From Micromonospora radicis (lineage in GTDB: Bacteria > Actinomycetota > Actinomycetes > Mycobacteriales > Micromonosporaceae): a DNA stretch of 64,000 bases. Shown piece by piece: positions 1 to 7,191 of the stretch (the first letter of the stretch is position 1; each line of letters starts with the position of its first letter). The notes under the pieces were generated by a model. That model ran no database searches. It saw nothing but the letters and a program-made list of their open reading frames with translations, and had not been told where the DNA came from. The DNA is taken from NCBI RefSeq assembly GCF_003583405.1, contig NZ_QXEC01000015.1, forward strand, positions 1 to 64,000, read 5' to 3'. The position numbers were made by a program, and so were the translations under genes.

Positions 1-1
1 C

Positions 2-451
2 ACCGGCCTCAACCTGCGCCGCGTCGACGACCTGTCCGTGGAAATCCACGGCGACCCGTCCACCCACCTCGGCCGGCTCATCCGCGCCTGCTGGGACCTC
101 GGCGAACACCCCGACTACCAGCGGCTACGCCGGTGGGCACACCAGTTCGGCTACGGCGGCCACATCACCACCAAAAGCCGCGCCTTCTCCGTCACCCTCG
201 GCTTCCTGCGTCATCAGCGCACCATCTGGCGACGCACCGAAGGTCACCCCCACACCTGGGACGACGAACAGGCCGAACGGGTCATCTACGAACTCGGCTA
301 CCAAGCCACCGGCTGGATCACCACCGGAGACGCCCTCCTCGCCAACACCGCCGCCGCCCTCGCCCGCGCCCGACACCAAGCCGGACTCGACGCCCTGGCC
401 GACGAGCATGCGGACCACCACCGGACCGCCGCCCAACCCCTGGCCGCTTGA
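2..451 (+). CDS. RepSA-type replication initiator, C-terminal part (truncated by window edge)
   Basis: Only the last 149 codons lie in the window; the frame is open from base 2 and the N-terminus is outside. The segment GYGGHITTKSRAFSVTLG followed by an Arg/Trp-rich stretch matches the C-terminal region of RepSA-like initiators of actinobacterial integrative and conjugative elements (pSAM2 type), which start rolling-circle-like replication of the excised circle. It sits directly before a small ORF, an excisionase and an integrase, the usual order at the right end of such elements. The assignment rests on family recognition plus this gene order. Nothing can be said about the catalytic N-terminal region. 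Confidence 0.8.
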   Translation, partial: TGLNLRRVDDLSVEIHGDPSTHLGRLIRACWDLGEHPDYQRLRRWAHQFGYGGHITTKSRAFSVTLGFLRHQRTIWRRTEGHPHTWDDEQAERVIYELGYQATGWITTGDALLANTAAALARARHQAGLDALADEHADHHRTAAQPLAA

Positions 452-465
452 CACGTACGTGTCAA
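448..465. promoter_or_regulatory. 18-bp perfect palindrome at end of rep
   Basis: TTGACACGTACGTGTCAA is a perfect palindrome that overlaps the rep stop codon, 75 bases before the next gene. It has the look of an operator for a dimeric repressor, and its left end also reads as a -35 TTGACA. Integrative elements of this class often carry GntR-family (Kor-type) repressors. Which protein binds here is inference, since no regulator gene is in the window. Confidence 0.45.
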
Positions 466-540
466 CGACCCGTGAACCCGTTCCTTGACAACTCCACAGC
501 GACACGCCAAACCAACCGGCCAACCGGAAGGAGCCTCGCT

Positions 541-744
541 ATGCCCACCCGTCCCCGACCGCTGATCGCGGTCAGGCTCATCGGTCCGACGGCCACCGTC
601 AAGTCCCACGCCGTCACCATCGCCGCCCAGCTCGTCGCGCACTTCGGCCGCGAGCGGGTCACCTGCCGCACCAGCACCCGCCCCGCCGGCTACAGCGGCG
701 AAAGCCGCACCTACATCACCCTCACCAGGAAGGAGCCCCGATGA
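541..744 (+). CDS. small conserved protein of integrative element (67 aa)
   Basis: This 67-residue ORF starts at ATG after a good AAGGAG ribosome site and ends in an ATGA overlap with the excisionase gene. The protein is basic, with no membrane segment and no motif I can name. Short proteins in this position, between rep and xis, are common in pSAM2-like elements, but I know of no established function. Tight coupling to xis suggests co-expression with the excision module. Confidence 0.7.
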   Translation: MPTRPRPLIAVRLIGPTATVKSHAVTIAAQLVAHFGRERVTCRTSTRPAGYSGESRTYITLTRKEPR

Positions 745-935
745 CCCCACCCGCCACCCCGGAACCGCTCTGGGAAATCGAAGACGTATCCGCCTACCTG
801 CGGGTGCCCGTCCAGACCCTCTACCAGTGGCGCAAACGCAAGTACGGCCCACCCGCCGCCCGCGTCGGCCGGCACCTGCGCTACGACCCTGACGGGGTAC
901 GCGCCTGGTTCACCGATCAGTCCAAGGCGGCCTGA
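741..935 (+). CDS. xis: excisionase-like helix-turn-helix protein (Xis)
   Basis: This 64-residue MerR-like winged HTH of the excisionase family has the core WEIEDVSAYLRVPVQTLYQW followed by the typical wing with GRHLRY and a final helix containing VRAWF. Such proteins bend DNA at the attachment site and bias the integrase towards excision. The ATG overlaps the preceding stop (ATGA) and the integrase starts one base after its stop, so the three ORFs look like one translationally coupled unit. Confidence 0.85.
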   Translation: MTPPATPEPLWEIEDVSAYLRVPVQTLYQWRKRKYGPPAARVGRHLRYDPDGVRAWFTDQSKAA

Positions 936-936
936 C

Positions 937-2175
937 ATGGCCCACATCGTTGACCGCTGGTACCGCAGCGTCGTCGGCCCCGACGGCAAAACCCGGCAAG
1001 AACCCAAGCCGGAATGCGGACAGGGAATGCGCTATCGCGTCCGGTACATCGCCCCGGACGGGAAGGAGAAATCGCAGTCCTTCCCCGACAGGAAGAAACG
1101 CGAGGCACAGGCGTTCCTCGCCAACGTCCAAGCCGACATCCTCAAGGGAACCTACGTCGATCCCGACGCCGGCCGCACCACCTTCAAGCAGTACGCCGAC
1201 GAATGGCTCGCCGCCGCGACCACCGATTTACTGACCCGCGACCGCATCGAGTACGAACTTCGCCTGCACGTCTACCCGGTGCTCGGTCATAAGCCGATGG
1301 CCTCGATCCAACCCGCCACCATCAGGGAATGGGCACGCCGGATACAGGAGTCCGGCTTGTCGGTCGGTTACCGTCGGGTCCTCTTCACGGACGTGTCGAT
1401 GATTTTCAACGCGGCCGTTGATGACCGAAAGATCATCAGCAATCCGTTCTCGGCCAAGAGCATCCGCCGGCCCAAACCCGCCCCCACCAAAGTGGTGCCG
1501 TGGTCCGTCGACCGCCTGGCCGCGTTCCGCGAGAACATGCCCTGCCGGTATCGGGTGGCGGTGGACCTGGGCGCGGGTTGCGGCCTACGGCAGGGCGAGA
1601 TATTCGCTACCAGCCCCGGTGACCTGGACGAGACCCGTCCCGTTCTGCACGTCACTCGTCAGATCAAGCTCGTGCGCGGCGTGCTGATCTTCGCGCCGCC
1701 AAAGGGCGGCAAGTCCCGCGAGGTTCCCCTACCGGCCTCGGTCGCCGGCCGGCTCCGGCAACACGCTCAGGACTGCCCACCCATCGCGGTGACGCTGCCC
1801 TGGGGCACCCTGAACGGCGAGCCACGAACTGTCGAGCTGTACCTGACGAACCCCGCCGGTACGGCGCTCACCCGCTCGATGTTCAACTCCGGCGTCTGGA
1901 AGCCCACGATCCGGGCCACGGGCATCCCCGACGACCGGCACAACGGGATGCACGTACTCCGGCACACCTACGCCTCGGTCCTCCTGGACGCCGGAGAGAG
2001 CATCAAAGCCCTATCGGCCTACCTGGGCCACGCCGACCCCGGATTCACCCTCCGGACCTACACCCACCTGCTGCCGACCAGCGAGGACCGCACCCGGCGC
2101 GCCATCGACACGGCATTCGGTCAGGACCAGGCCGACGACGACCCAGCAGCCGGAGACGGCCTGGAAACGGCATGA
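937..2175 (+). CDS. int: site-specific tyrosine integrase
   Basis: This 412-residue phage-type tyrosine recombinase inserts and excises the element. An N-terminal AP2/Arm-type region is followed by a SAM-like core-binding domain (about residues 80-175) and a catalytic domain. The catalytic set can be read: Arg218 in GLRQGE, His339 and Arg342 in HVLRHTYAS, His365 in GHADPG and the nucleophile Tyr375 in TYTHLL. Length and motifs are complete, so it should be active. It starts one base after the xis stop. Its 3' end points at the chromosomal smr gene, so the attachment site should lie just downstream. No tRNA is visible there, unlike most elements of this class. Confidence 0.93.
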   Translation: MAHIVDRWYRSVVGPDGKTRQEPKPECGQGMRYRVRYIAPDGKEKSQSFPDRKKREAQAFLANVQADILKGTYVDPDAGRTTFKQYADEWLAAATTDLLTRDRIEYELRLHVYPVLGHKPMASIQPATIREWARRIQESGLSVGYRRVLFTDVSMIFNAAVDDRKIISNPFSAKSIRRPKPAPTKVVPWSVDRLAAFRENMPCRYRVAVDLGAGCGLRQGEIFATSPGDLDETRPVLHVTRQIKLVRGVLIFAPPKGGKSREVPLPASVAGRLRQHAQDCPPIAVTLPWGTLNGEPRTVELYLTNPAGTALTRSMFNSGVWKPTIRATGIPDDRHNGMHVLRHTYASVLLDAGESIKALSAYLGHADPGFTLRTYTHLLPTSEDRTRRAIDTAFGQDQADDDPAAGDGLETA

Positions 2176-2232
2176 TCATGGTTCAGCGACCCTGCGAACG
2201 CCCGGAAGCACAGGTCAAGGGCACTTTCGTCA

Positions 2233-2487
2233 CTACTTCCAGCGGAAGTGGACGAAGAGGCGGCCGAAGTTCTTGGAGTCCTTCTCGACCCGGTGGTAGA
2301 GCTGCTTGACGTCCTTCTGGTCGAGGAAGCGCAGGACACGCTTCTTCAGCTGGCCGGAACCCTTGCCGGGGATGATCTCGACGAGGGTGGCCTTCTTCGC
2401 CACCGCCTCGTCCATGATGTTGCGCAGCGCCCGGTCGATGTCGTGGCCCTTGTTGAAGATGTCGTGCAGGTCCAGCTTCAGCTTCAT
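2233..2487 (-). CDS. small Smr-domain protein
   Basis: This 84-residue protein has an Smr (small MutS-related) fold: N-terminal LKLDLHD motif, central IIPGKGSGQLKKRVLRFL and C-terminal FVHF. Stand-alone Smr domains are nuclease or nucleic-acid binding modules; in other bacteria they are linked to rescue of stalled ribosomes or to DNA recombination. The ATG giving MKLKLDLHD was chosen because the open frame upstream is low-complexity shadow. The 3' end lies 58 bases from the integrase stop, which makes this gene a candidate integration target. The function in this organism is not known. Confidence 0.82.
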   Translation of the reverse strand: MKLKLDLHDIFNKGHDIDRALRNIMDEAVAKKATLVEIIPGKGSGQLKKRVLRFLDQKDVKQLYHRVEKDSKNFGRLFVHFRWK

Positions 2488-2611
2488 GCCACGTCCACCG
2501 TCCGGTCGGCTGCCATCCGGCAATGGTAGGCAGGCGGGGCGCCGGGCTGCGCCGGAGACGGCGAGGGGCGGCCCGCTGCCGGGTCGCCCCTCGCCGTTGC
2601 TCGCGTTGCCG

Positions 2612-2980
2612 TCAGCGACCGCCGCCGACCCGGGTCTCGACCCGGCGCAGGGCGCTCGCGTAGTCGTCGTTCGCCGCGTGCATGGCCGCCGCGATGCGCA
2701 GGTGGCGCAGCGCGTCCGGATACCGGTTGAGCCGCTCCAGCGTCCGGCCCAGCACGTGGTGGGCGTAGTGGTCGCTGGGGTTGCGGTCGACCAGTTCCCG
2801 CAGCTGCTCCTCGGCGCGGCCGAGCTGGGCGGACTGGAAGTACGCCCGGGCCAGCAGCTGCCGGACGGAGGCGTTGTCCGGCTCGGCCTCGACGATCGGT
2901 TCGAGCAGGCGGGCCGCGCCGCTCGGGTCACCGGACTCGAAGAACAGGTTCGCCCGGCGGTACTCGGCCAGAAGATCCAT
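2612..2980 (-). CDS. tetratricopeptide repeat protein
   Basis: This 122-residue protein is made almost wholly of TPR helices: pairs such as YRRANLFFESGDPSGAARLL, LLARAYFQSAQLGRAEEQL and HHVLGRTLERLNRYPDALRH, about three to four repeats. TPRs mediate protein-protein contacts, and no catalytic domain or signal peptide is present. The ATG of MDLLAEY is preceded by a purine-rich GGGGGTGGG ribosome site; an ATG 45 bases further out is possible but lacks one. The partner is unknown. It is probably a scaffolding protein and lies between smr and a sugar kinase on the same strand. Confidence 0.8.
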   Translation of the reverse strand: MDLLAEYRRANLFFESGDPSGAARLLEPIVEAEPDNASVRQLLARAYFQSAQLGRAEEQLRELVDRNPSDHYAHHVLGRTLERLNRYPDALRHLRIAAAMHAANDDYASALRRVETRVGGGR

Positions 2981-3085
2981 TCTGCCCACCCCCTTCGTGT
3001 CGCACCACTGTCCCGACGCTGGCACAACACCGGCCGTACCGCGACTGTTCCCGGGCCTGGCCCGACGGTCGACCGGGGCCCTTCC

Positions 3086-3838
3086 TCACACGACGGCGAG
3101 ATCCCAGGCGCGGACGCCGCCGACGATCCCGGCGCTGTTGGGCACCACGACCACGTCGTCGCCCATCCGGGCCAGCTGTTCGGGGCGGATCAGCCGGGAG
3201 TTGCCGCCACCCAGGTAGAGCCGGTCCCAGCGGAACACCGGCCGCAGCCCCTCCACCACCTGCCGGATCCGCCGGGACCAGAACGCGTCACCCAGCCGGC
3301 GACGTTCCGGTTCGCCGACGTACGTGTCGTAGGTGCTGCCCCAGCGCACCGGGGCGTGGGACAACTCCAGGTGCGGGGCGAGCACGCCGCCGTCGAAGAG
3401 CGCGCTGCCCAGCCCGGTGCCGAGGGTCAGCACCAGCTCACAGCCGGTGCCGGCGACCACCCCGGCGCCGTGCACCTCGGCGTCGTTGAGCACCAGCGTC
3501 GGCAGCCCGAACGCGGCGCTCAGGGCGGTCCGCGCGTCGTAGCCGGACCACTGGGCGAGCAGCACCGGGTCGACCCGGCTGCGCGGGCCGGAGCGGGTCA
3601 CGTAGTGCGGGGTGGCCACCACCACGCCGTGCCGGATCATGCCCGGCATCCCCACCGTCACCCGGTCGGCGGCGGGTAGCCGGGCCCCCAGGTCGAGCAG
3701 GGTCTCGACGAACAGTTCCGGCGCCAACGGGTACGGCGTGGGCACCCGCAGCGGCTGGGCCCGCATGGTGCCGGCCCCGTCGAGGACGGAGGCCTTGATC
3801 CCGCCGCCACCGCAGTCGATCGCCAGAGTGGTCTGCAC
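3086..3838 (-). CDS. ROK-family kinase (polyphosphate glucokinase-like)
   Basis: This 250-residue sugar kinase of the ROK/hexokinase fold has the phosphate-1 loop IDCGGGGIKASVLD at the N-terminus, VGMPGMI, the phosphate-2 loop LTLGTGLGSALF and an adenosine motif LYLGGGNSR near the C-terminus. Single-domain proteins of this length resemble actinobacterial polyphosphate/ATP glucokinases. The acceptor sugar and phosphate donor cannot be read from the sequence. The chosen GTG start lies 13 bases after AGGAGG. The gene is divergent from the ABC-F ATPase, with about 90 bases between the starts. Confidence 0.78.
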   Translation of the reverse strand: MQTTLAIDCGGGGIKASVLDGAGTMRAQPLRVPTPYPLAPELFVETLLDLGARLPAADRVTVGMPGMIRHGVVVATPHYVTRSGPRSRVDPVLLAQWSGYDARTALSAAFGLPTLVLNDAEVHGAGVVAGTGCELVLTLGTGLGSALFDGGVLAPHLELSHAPVRWGSTYDTYVGEPERRRLGDAFWSRRIRQVVEGLRPVFRWDRLYLGGGNSRLIRPEQLARMGDDVVVVPNSAGIVGGVRAWDLAVV

Positions 3839-3914
3839 AACCGTGAGTCTGCCTCCTGTTCCCCGGCTGGACACGGCGGGTCGCCGCGGACCACTCGCGC
3901 TGCTCGTCGGCGGG

Positions 3915-3920
3915 TAGGCT
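3915..3920 (+). promoter_or_regulatory. -10 box of leaderless ABC-F gene
   Basis: TAGGCT (TAnnnT) lies nine bases before the GTG of the ABC-F gene and no Shine-Dalgarno sequence is present, which suggests a leaderless transcript. The same arrangement recurs at many genes in the window. Confidence 0.5.
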
Positions 3921-3929
3921 CGGCTGTTT

Positions 3930-5567
3930 GTGAGCGCCACGCTGATCGCCAAGGACCTCGCCGCCGGCCACGGGGACCGCACCCTGTTCACCGGGCTGGA
4001 CCTGGTGGTCGCCCCCGGTGACGTGATCGGCCTGGTCGGGGTCAACGGGGCGGGCAAGTCGACGCTGCTGCGTACCCTCGCCGGGTTGCTGCCGGTGGCG
4101 GCCGGCAGCGTCGCGGTGAGCCCGCCCGGCGCGAGCGTCGGGCACCTGCCGCAGGAACCGGAGCGGCGACCCGGCGAGACGGTCCGGGCGTTCCTGACCC
4201 GACGCACCGGGGTGACCGCCGCGCAGGCCGCGCTGGACGCCGCCGCCGAGGCGCTGACCGTCGGCGAGCCGGGCGCGGACGACGCCTACGCCGCCGCGTT
4301 GGAGAGCTGGCTCGGCCTGGGCGGCGCGGACCTGGACGAACGGGCCGAGGAGGTGACCGCCGAGCTGGGCCTCGCCGTCGACCTCGACCACGAGATGACC
4401 GGCCTGTCCGGCGGGCAGGCGGCCCGGGCCGGGCTGGCGTCGCTGCTGCTCAGTCGGTACGACGTGTTCCTGCTCGACGAGCCCACCAACGACCTGGACC
4501 TGGCCGGCCTGGAGCGGCTGGAACGGTTCGTCACCGGCCTGCGGGCCGGCACGGTGCTGGTCAGCCACGACCGGGAGTTCCTGGCCCGCACGGTGACCCG
4601 GGTGCTGGAACTGGACCTGCACCAGCAGCAGGTGAACCAGTTCGGCGGCGGCTACGCCGCGTACCTGGAGGAGCGGGACGTGGCGCGCCGCCAGGCCCGC
4701 GCCGAGTACGAGGAGTACGCCGACACGAGGTCGTCGCTGGAGGAGCGGGCCCGGACCCAGCGGGCCTGGATGGACAAGGGTGTCCGCAACGCCCGGCGCA
4801 AGGCCACCGACAGCGACAAGCTGGGACGCAAGTTCCGATCCGAGGCGAGCGAGAAGCAGGCGGCCAAGGCCCGGCAGACCGAGCGGCTGATCGAGCGGTT
4901 GGCGGTGGTGGAGGAGCCGCGCAAGGAGTGGGAGCTGCGGATGGAGATCGCCGCCGCGCCCCGCGCCGGCGCCGTCGCGGCCACCCTCCGCGACGCGGTG
5001 GTACGCCGGGGCGACTTCACGCTCGGCCCGGTGCACCTGCAGATCGGGTACGCCGACCGGGTGGCGGTGACCGGGCCGAACGGCTCCGGCAAGTCGACGC
5101 TGCTGGGCGCCCTGCTGGGCCGCCTGCCGCTGGCCGCCGGCCAGGCCGCGTTGGGGCCCGGTGTGCTGGTCGGCGAGGTGGACCAGGCGCGCGGGTTGTT
5201 CCTCGGGGACGGGCCGCTGCTGGACGCCTTCCAGGCCGCCGTACCGGACCTGTCGCCCGCCGACGCACGGACGCTGCTGGCGAAGTTCGGGCTGCGCGCG
5301 CAGCACGTGCTGCGCCCGGCCGCGACGCTCTCCCCGGGCGAGCGGACCCGGGCCGCGTTGGCGTTGTTGCAGGGTCGCGGGGTCAACCTGCTGGTGCTGG
5401 ACGAGCCGACCAACCACCTGGATCTGCCGGCGATCGAGCAACTGGAGTCGGCGCTGGCCGGCTACCCGGGCACCCTGCTGCTGGTGACGCACGATCGGCG
5501 GATGCTCGACGCCGTGCGGGTCGACCGGCGGCTCTCGGTGACGGCGGGGCAGGTCACCGAGTCCTGA
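3930..5567 (+). CDS. ABC-F family ATP-binding protein
   Basis: This 545-residue soluble protein has two ABC ATPase domains and no membrane segments, as in the ABC-F family (Uup/Ettα-type and antibiotic-resistance ribosomal protection factors). Domain 1 shows GVNGAGKST, LSGGQAARAGL and FLLDEPTNDLD. Domain 2 shows GPNGSGKST, LSPGERTRAAL and LLVLDEPTNHLD. An Arg/Lys-rich linker at about residues 240-340 is the P-site tRNA interaction motif region. Members act on ribosomes to modulate elongation or displace drugs; this one has no resistance gene next to it, so a housekeeping role is as likely. The start is GTG and probably leaderless. Confidence 0.9.
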   Translation: MSATLIAKDLAAGHGDRTLFTGLDLVVAPGDVIGLVGVNGAGKSTLLRTLAGLLPVAAGSVAVSPPGASVGHLPQEPERRPGETVRAFLTRRTGVTAAQAALDAAAEALTVGEPGADDAYAAALESWLGLGGADLDERAEEVTAELGLAVDLDHEMTGLSGGQAARAGLASLLLSRYDVFLLDEPTNDLDLAGLERLERFVTGLRAGTVLVSHDREFLARTVTRVLELDLHQQQVNQFGGGYAAYLEERDVARRQARAEYEEYADTRSSLEERARTQRAWMDKGVRNARRKATDSDKLGRKFRSEASEKQAAKARQTERLIERLAVVEEPRKEWELRMEIAAAPRAGAVAATLRDAVVRRGDFTLGPVHLQIGYADRVAVTGPNGSGKSTLLGALLGRLPLAAGQAALGPGVLVGEVDQARGLFLGDGPLLDAFQAAVPDLSPADARTLLAKFGLRAQHVLRPAATLSPGERTRAALALLQGRGVNLLVLDEPTNHLDLPAIEQLESALAGYPGTLLLVTHDRRMLDAVRVDRRLSVTAGQVTES

Positions 5568-5647
5568 CCGGACGGGCCCGGATTCCGGGGATAAGCGAGG
5601 CATAACGGGCACCGGGCCGGGTAACGGGGCGGCCGGAGGTAGCCGAG

Positions 5648-6373
5648 ATGGTCGCATTGGCACACACTCCGCCCTCAGCCGACCGGCTGCGGGCGGTCGA
5701 CGGGTTCCTGACCGAGGCGTGGGCGGACCAGGTCCGCCACGACGAGCGGCTCCGGTCGCTCGGGGTAGAGGTGCGCTTCGACCGGGGCGTCGCCCACCTG
5801 ACCGGCGCGGTCGACGACCCGGCGCAGCTGCGGCTGGTACGCGCACAGGTCGGCCGGCTGGCCGGGGTCTTCGGCGTCTGGTGCCGGGTACGGGTCGGCG
5901 ACCGCGACCCGGTGGTGGTGGACCTCGGCTGTGGCGGGACCAAGCAGTGGCCGGGCAACCTCGGGCTGGACATCTTCCCGGCGCCGGGGGTGGACGCGGT
6001 GGCCGACCTGTCCGGCTCGCTGCCGCTGGCGGACGACTCGGTGGACGTGCTGTTCGCGGTGCACATCCTGGAACACCTGATCGACTTCCTGCCGCTGCTG
6101 GACGAGTGCCACCGGGTGCTCCGCCCGGGCGGCGTACTGCACGTGATGAGCCCCTGGTGGGGGCACGTGAACGCGGTCGCCGACCCGACCCACGTCCGAC
6201 TGCTGGACGTACAGACCATCAAGGGTGTCTGCGTCATGCGCCCCCCGGGCACGCCGCGCTGGTACCCGCTGCACGCCGGCACCGACGGCGCGTCGATCTT
6301 CGCCGACCTCGCCCCGCTCGGCCCGGACGACGACGGGCCCTCCGCCACCCACCTGGCCCGGTTCTTCGACTAG
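5648..6373 (+). CDS. BON-domain / SAM-dependent methyltransferase fusion
   Basis: In this 241-residue protein, residues about 20-80 (LGVEVRFDRGVAHLTGAVDD...VGRLAGVFGVW) have the pattern of a BON domain, a small lipid- or surface-binding fold. The rest is a class I methyltransferase: motif I VVVDLGCGGTKQWPGNLGLD, acidic post-I region, DDSVDVLFAVHILEHL and LRPGGVLHVMSP. The substrate is unknown. A BON module on a soluble methyltransferase is uncommon and hints at a membrane or envelope substrate. The start is ATG after GGAGG. It ends at a strong double-hairpin terminator. Confidence 0.8.
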   Translation: MVALAHTPPSADRLRAVDGFLTEAWADQVRHDERLRSLGVEVRFDRGVAHLTGAVDDPAQLRLVRAQVGRLAGVFGVWCRVRVGDRDPVVVDLGCGGTKQWPGNLGLDIFPAPGVDAVADLSGSLPLADDSVDVLFAVHILEHLIDFLPLLDECHRVLRPGGVLHVMSPWWGHVNAVADPTHVRLLDVQTIKGVCVMRPPGTPRWYPLHAGTDGASIFADLAPLGPDDDGPSATHLARFFD

Positions 6374-6386
6374 GGCCCCAGCGACG

Positions 6387-6423
6387 CTCGCCGGGCCGGC
6401 TGCCGCAGCCGGCCCGTGGCGAG
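6387..6423 (+). terminator. hairpin after methyltransferase gene
   Basis: A GGGCCGGCTG / CAGCCGGCCC stem with a 3-nt loop is extended outward by CTCGCC/GGCGAG across a 2-nt bulge. It starts 13 bases after the stop codon and is probably the first of two stacked terminator hairpins. Confidence 0.6.
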
Positions 6424-6431
6424 CTGGTCAC

Positions 6432-6459
6432 GCCCCGGACGCCGCCCGGCGTCCGGGGC
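6432..6459 (+). terminator. perfect 12-bp terminator hairpin
   Basis: GCCCCGGACGCC pairs perfectly with GGCGTCCGGGGC around a GCCC loop and is followed by a T-rich run (ATTCGTCTGTTT). This is a textbook intrinsic terminator for the methyltransferase gene. Confidence 0.8.
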
Positions 6460-6542
6460 ATTCGTCTGTTTCAGCACTGGTCACCAATATTTCTCACCGG
6501 TAACACGCACCGAACAAGGCATTGATCGACACTGATGGCACT

Positions 6543-6557
6543 CCGGTGACTCACCGG
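6543..6557. promoter_or_regulatory. palindrome upstream of phospholipase gene
   Basis: CCGGTGA-C-TCACCGG is a perfect 15-bp palindrome 41 bases before the phospholipase start. Its right half belongs to a 12-mer CTCACCGGTAAC that also occurs at 6493-6504. The repeat plus palindrome suggests an operator or activator site; the regulator is unknown. Confidence 0.35.
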
Positions 6558-6597
6558 TAACCCCCGTCCCACCGCCCACCCCCGCGGAGGTCAACTC

Positions 6598-7134
6598 GTG
6601 CCCAGACGTCTCACCATCCCCCTCGCCTCGGCCGTAATCGCGCTGCTGACCACCCTCGCCGTGGCCACACCCGCCGCGGCTGCGGTGACACCGACGCAGA
6701 AGCTCTCCGTGTTGTCCAGCTGGACCCAGACGAGCGCCAGCAGCTACAACGCCTGGAACTCGGCCCGGCAGAACCGGGCGGCCTGGGCGGAGTACAACTT
6801 CGACTGGTCCACCGACTACTGCTCGTCCAGCCCGGACAACCCGCTCGGGTTCAGCTTCTCCCTCTCCTGTTTCCGGCACGACTTCGGCTACCGCAACTAC
6901 AAGGCGGTCGGCCAGTTCAGCGCCAACAAGTCGCGCCTGGACAGCGCCTTCTACGAGGACCTCAAGCGGGTCTGCGCCACCTACAACGCGGTGGTCCGAC
7001 CGGCCTGCTACAGCCTGGCCTGGACCTACTACCAGGCGGTCGCCATCTTCGGTTCGGTCGCCGCCGTCGACCAGGCCGACATCGACCGGGCCGCCAAGAT
7101 GAAGGTCGACGCCGAACGCGCCGCCCGGAGCTGA
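6598..7134 (+). CDS. secreted prokaryotic phospholipase A2
   Basis: This 178-residue exported enzyme has an N-terminal signal peptide (basic start, hydrophobic core, ATPAAAA cleavage region at about residue 28), followed by a small PLA2 domain. The actinobacterial PLA2 signature is present: CFRHDFGYRNY with the catalytic His-Asp pair, a calcium-loop region DWSTDYC before it, and four cysteines able to form two disulfides. It should hydrolyse the sn-2 ester of phospholipids outside the cell. The GTG start follows GGAGG. It is convergent with the large regulator gene downstream and ends at a shared hairpin. Confidence 0.9.
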   Translation: MPRRLTIPLASAVIALLTTLAVATPAAAAVTPTQKLSVLSSWTQTSASSYNAWNSARQNRAAWAEYNFDWSTDYCSSSPDNPLGFSFSLSCFRHDFGYRNYKAVGQFSANKSRLDSAFYEDLKRVCATYNAVVRPACYSLAWTYYQAVAIFGSVAAVDQADIDRAAKMKVDAERAARS

Positions 7135-7143
7135 CCCCGCGGC

Positions 7144-7176
7144 GGGGCGCCCGGCCGGGGTCCGGCCGGGCGCCCC
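7144..7176. terminator. bidirectional terminator hairpin
   Basis: A perfect 15-bp GC-only stem (GGGGCGCCCGGCCGG with its complement) and 3-nt loop lie between two convergent genes, so it can end transcription from both sides. There is no long T run on either side. Confidence 0.65.
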
Positions 7177-7191
7177 GGCACGAGCGAACCG

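Noticed and set aside
2176-2232. tRNA gene or tRNA 3' half at the integrase end
   Set aside because: I checked both strands for a T-loop GTTCRA flanked by a pairing stem and acceptor; none is present.
3438-5846. Long minus-strand open frame of 802 codons opposite the ABC-F gene
   Set aside because: It is antisense to a gene with complete ABC motifs and its translation is Arg/Gln/Gly-rich without domains, as expected of a shadow frame in very GC-rich DNA.
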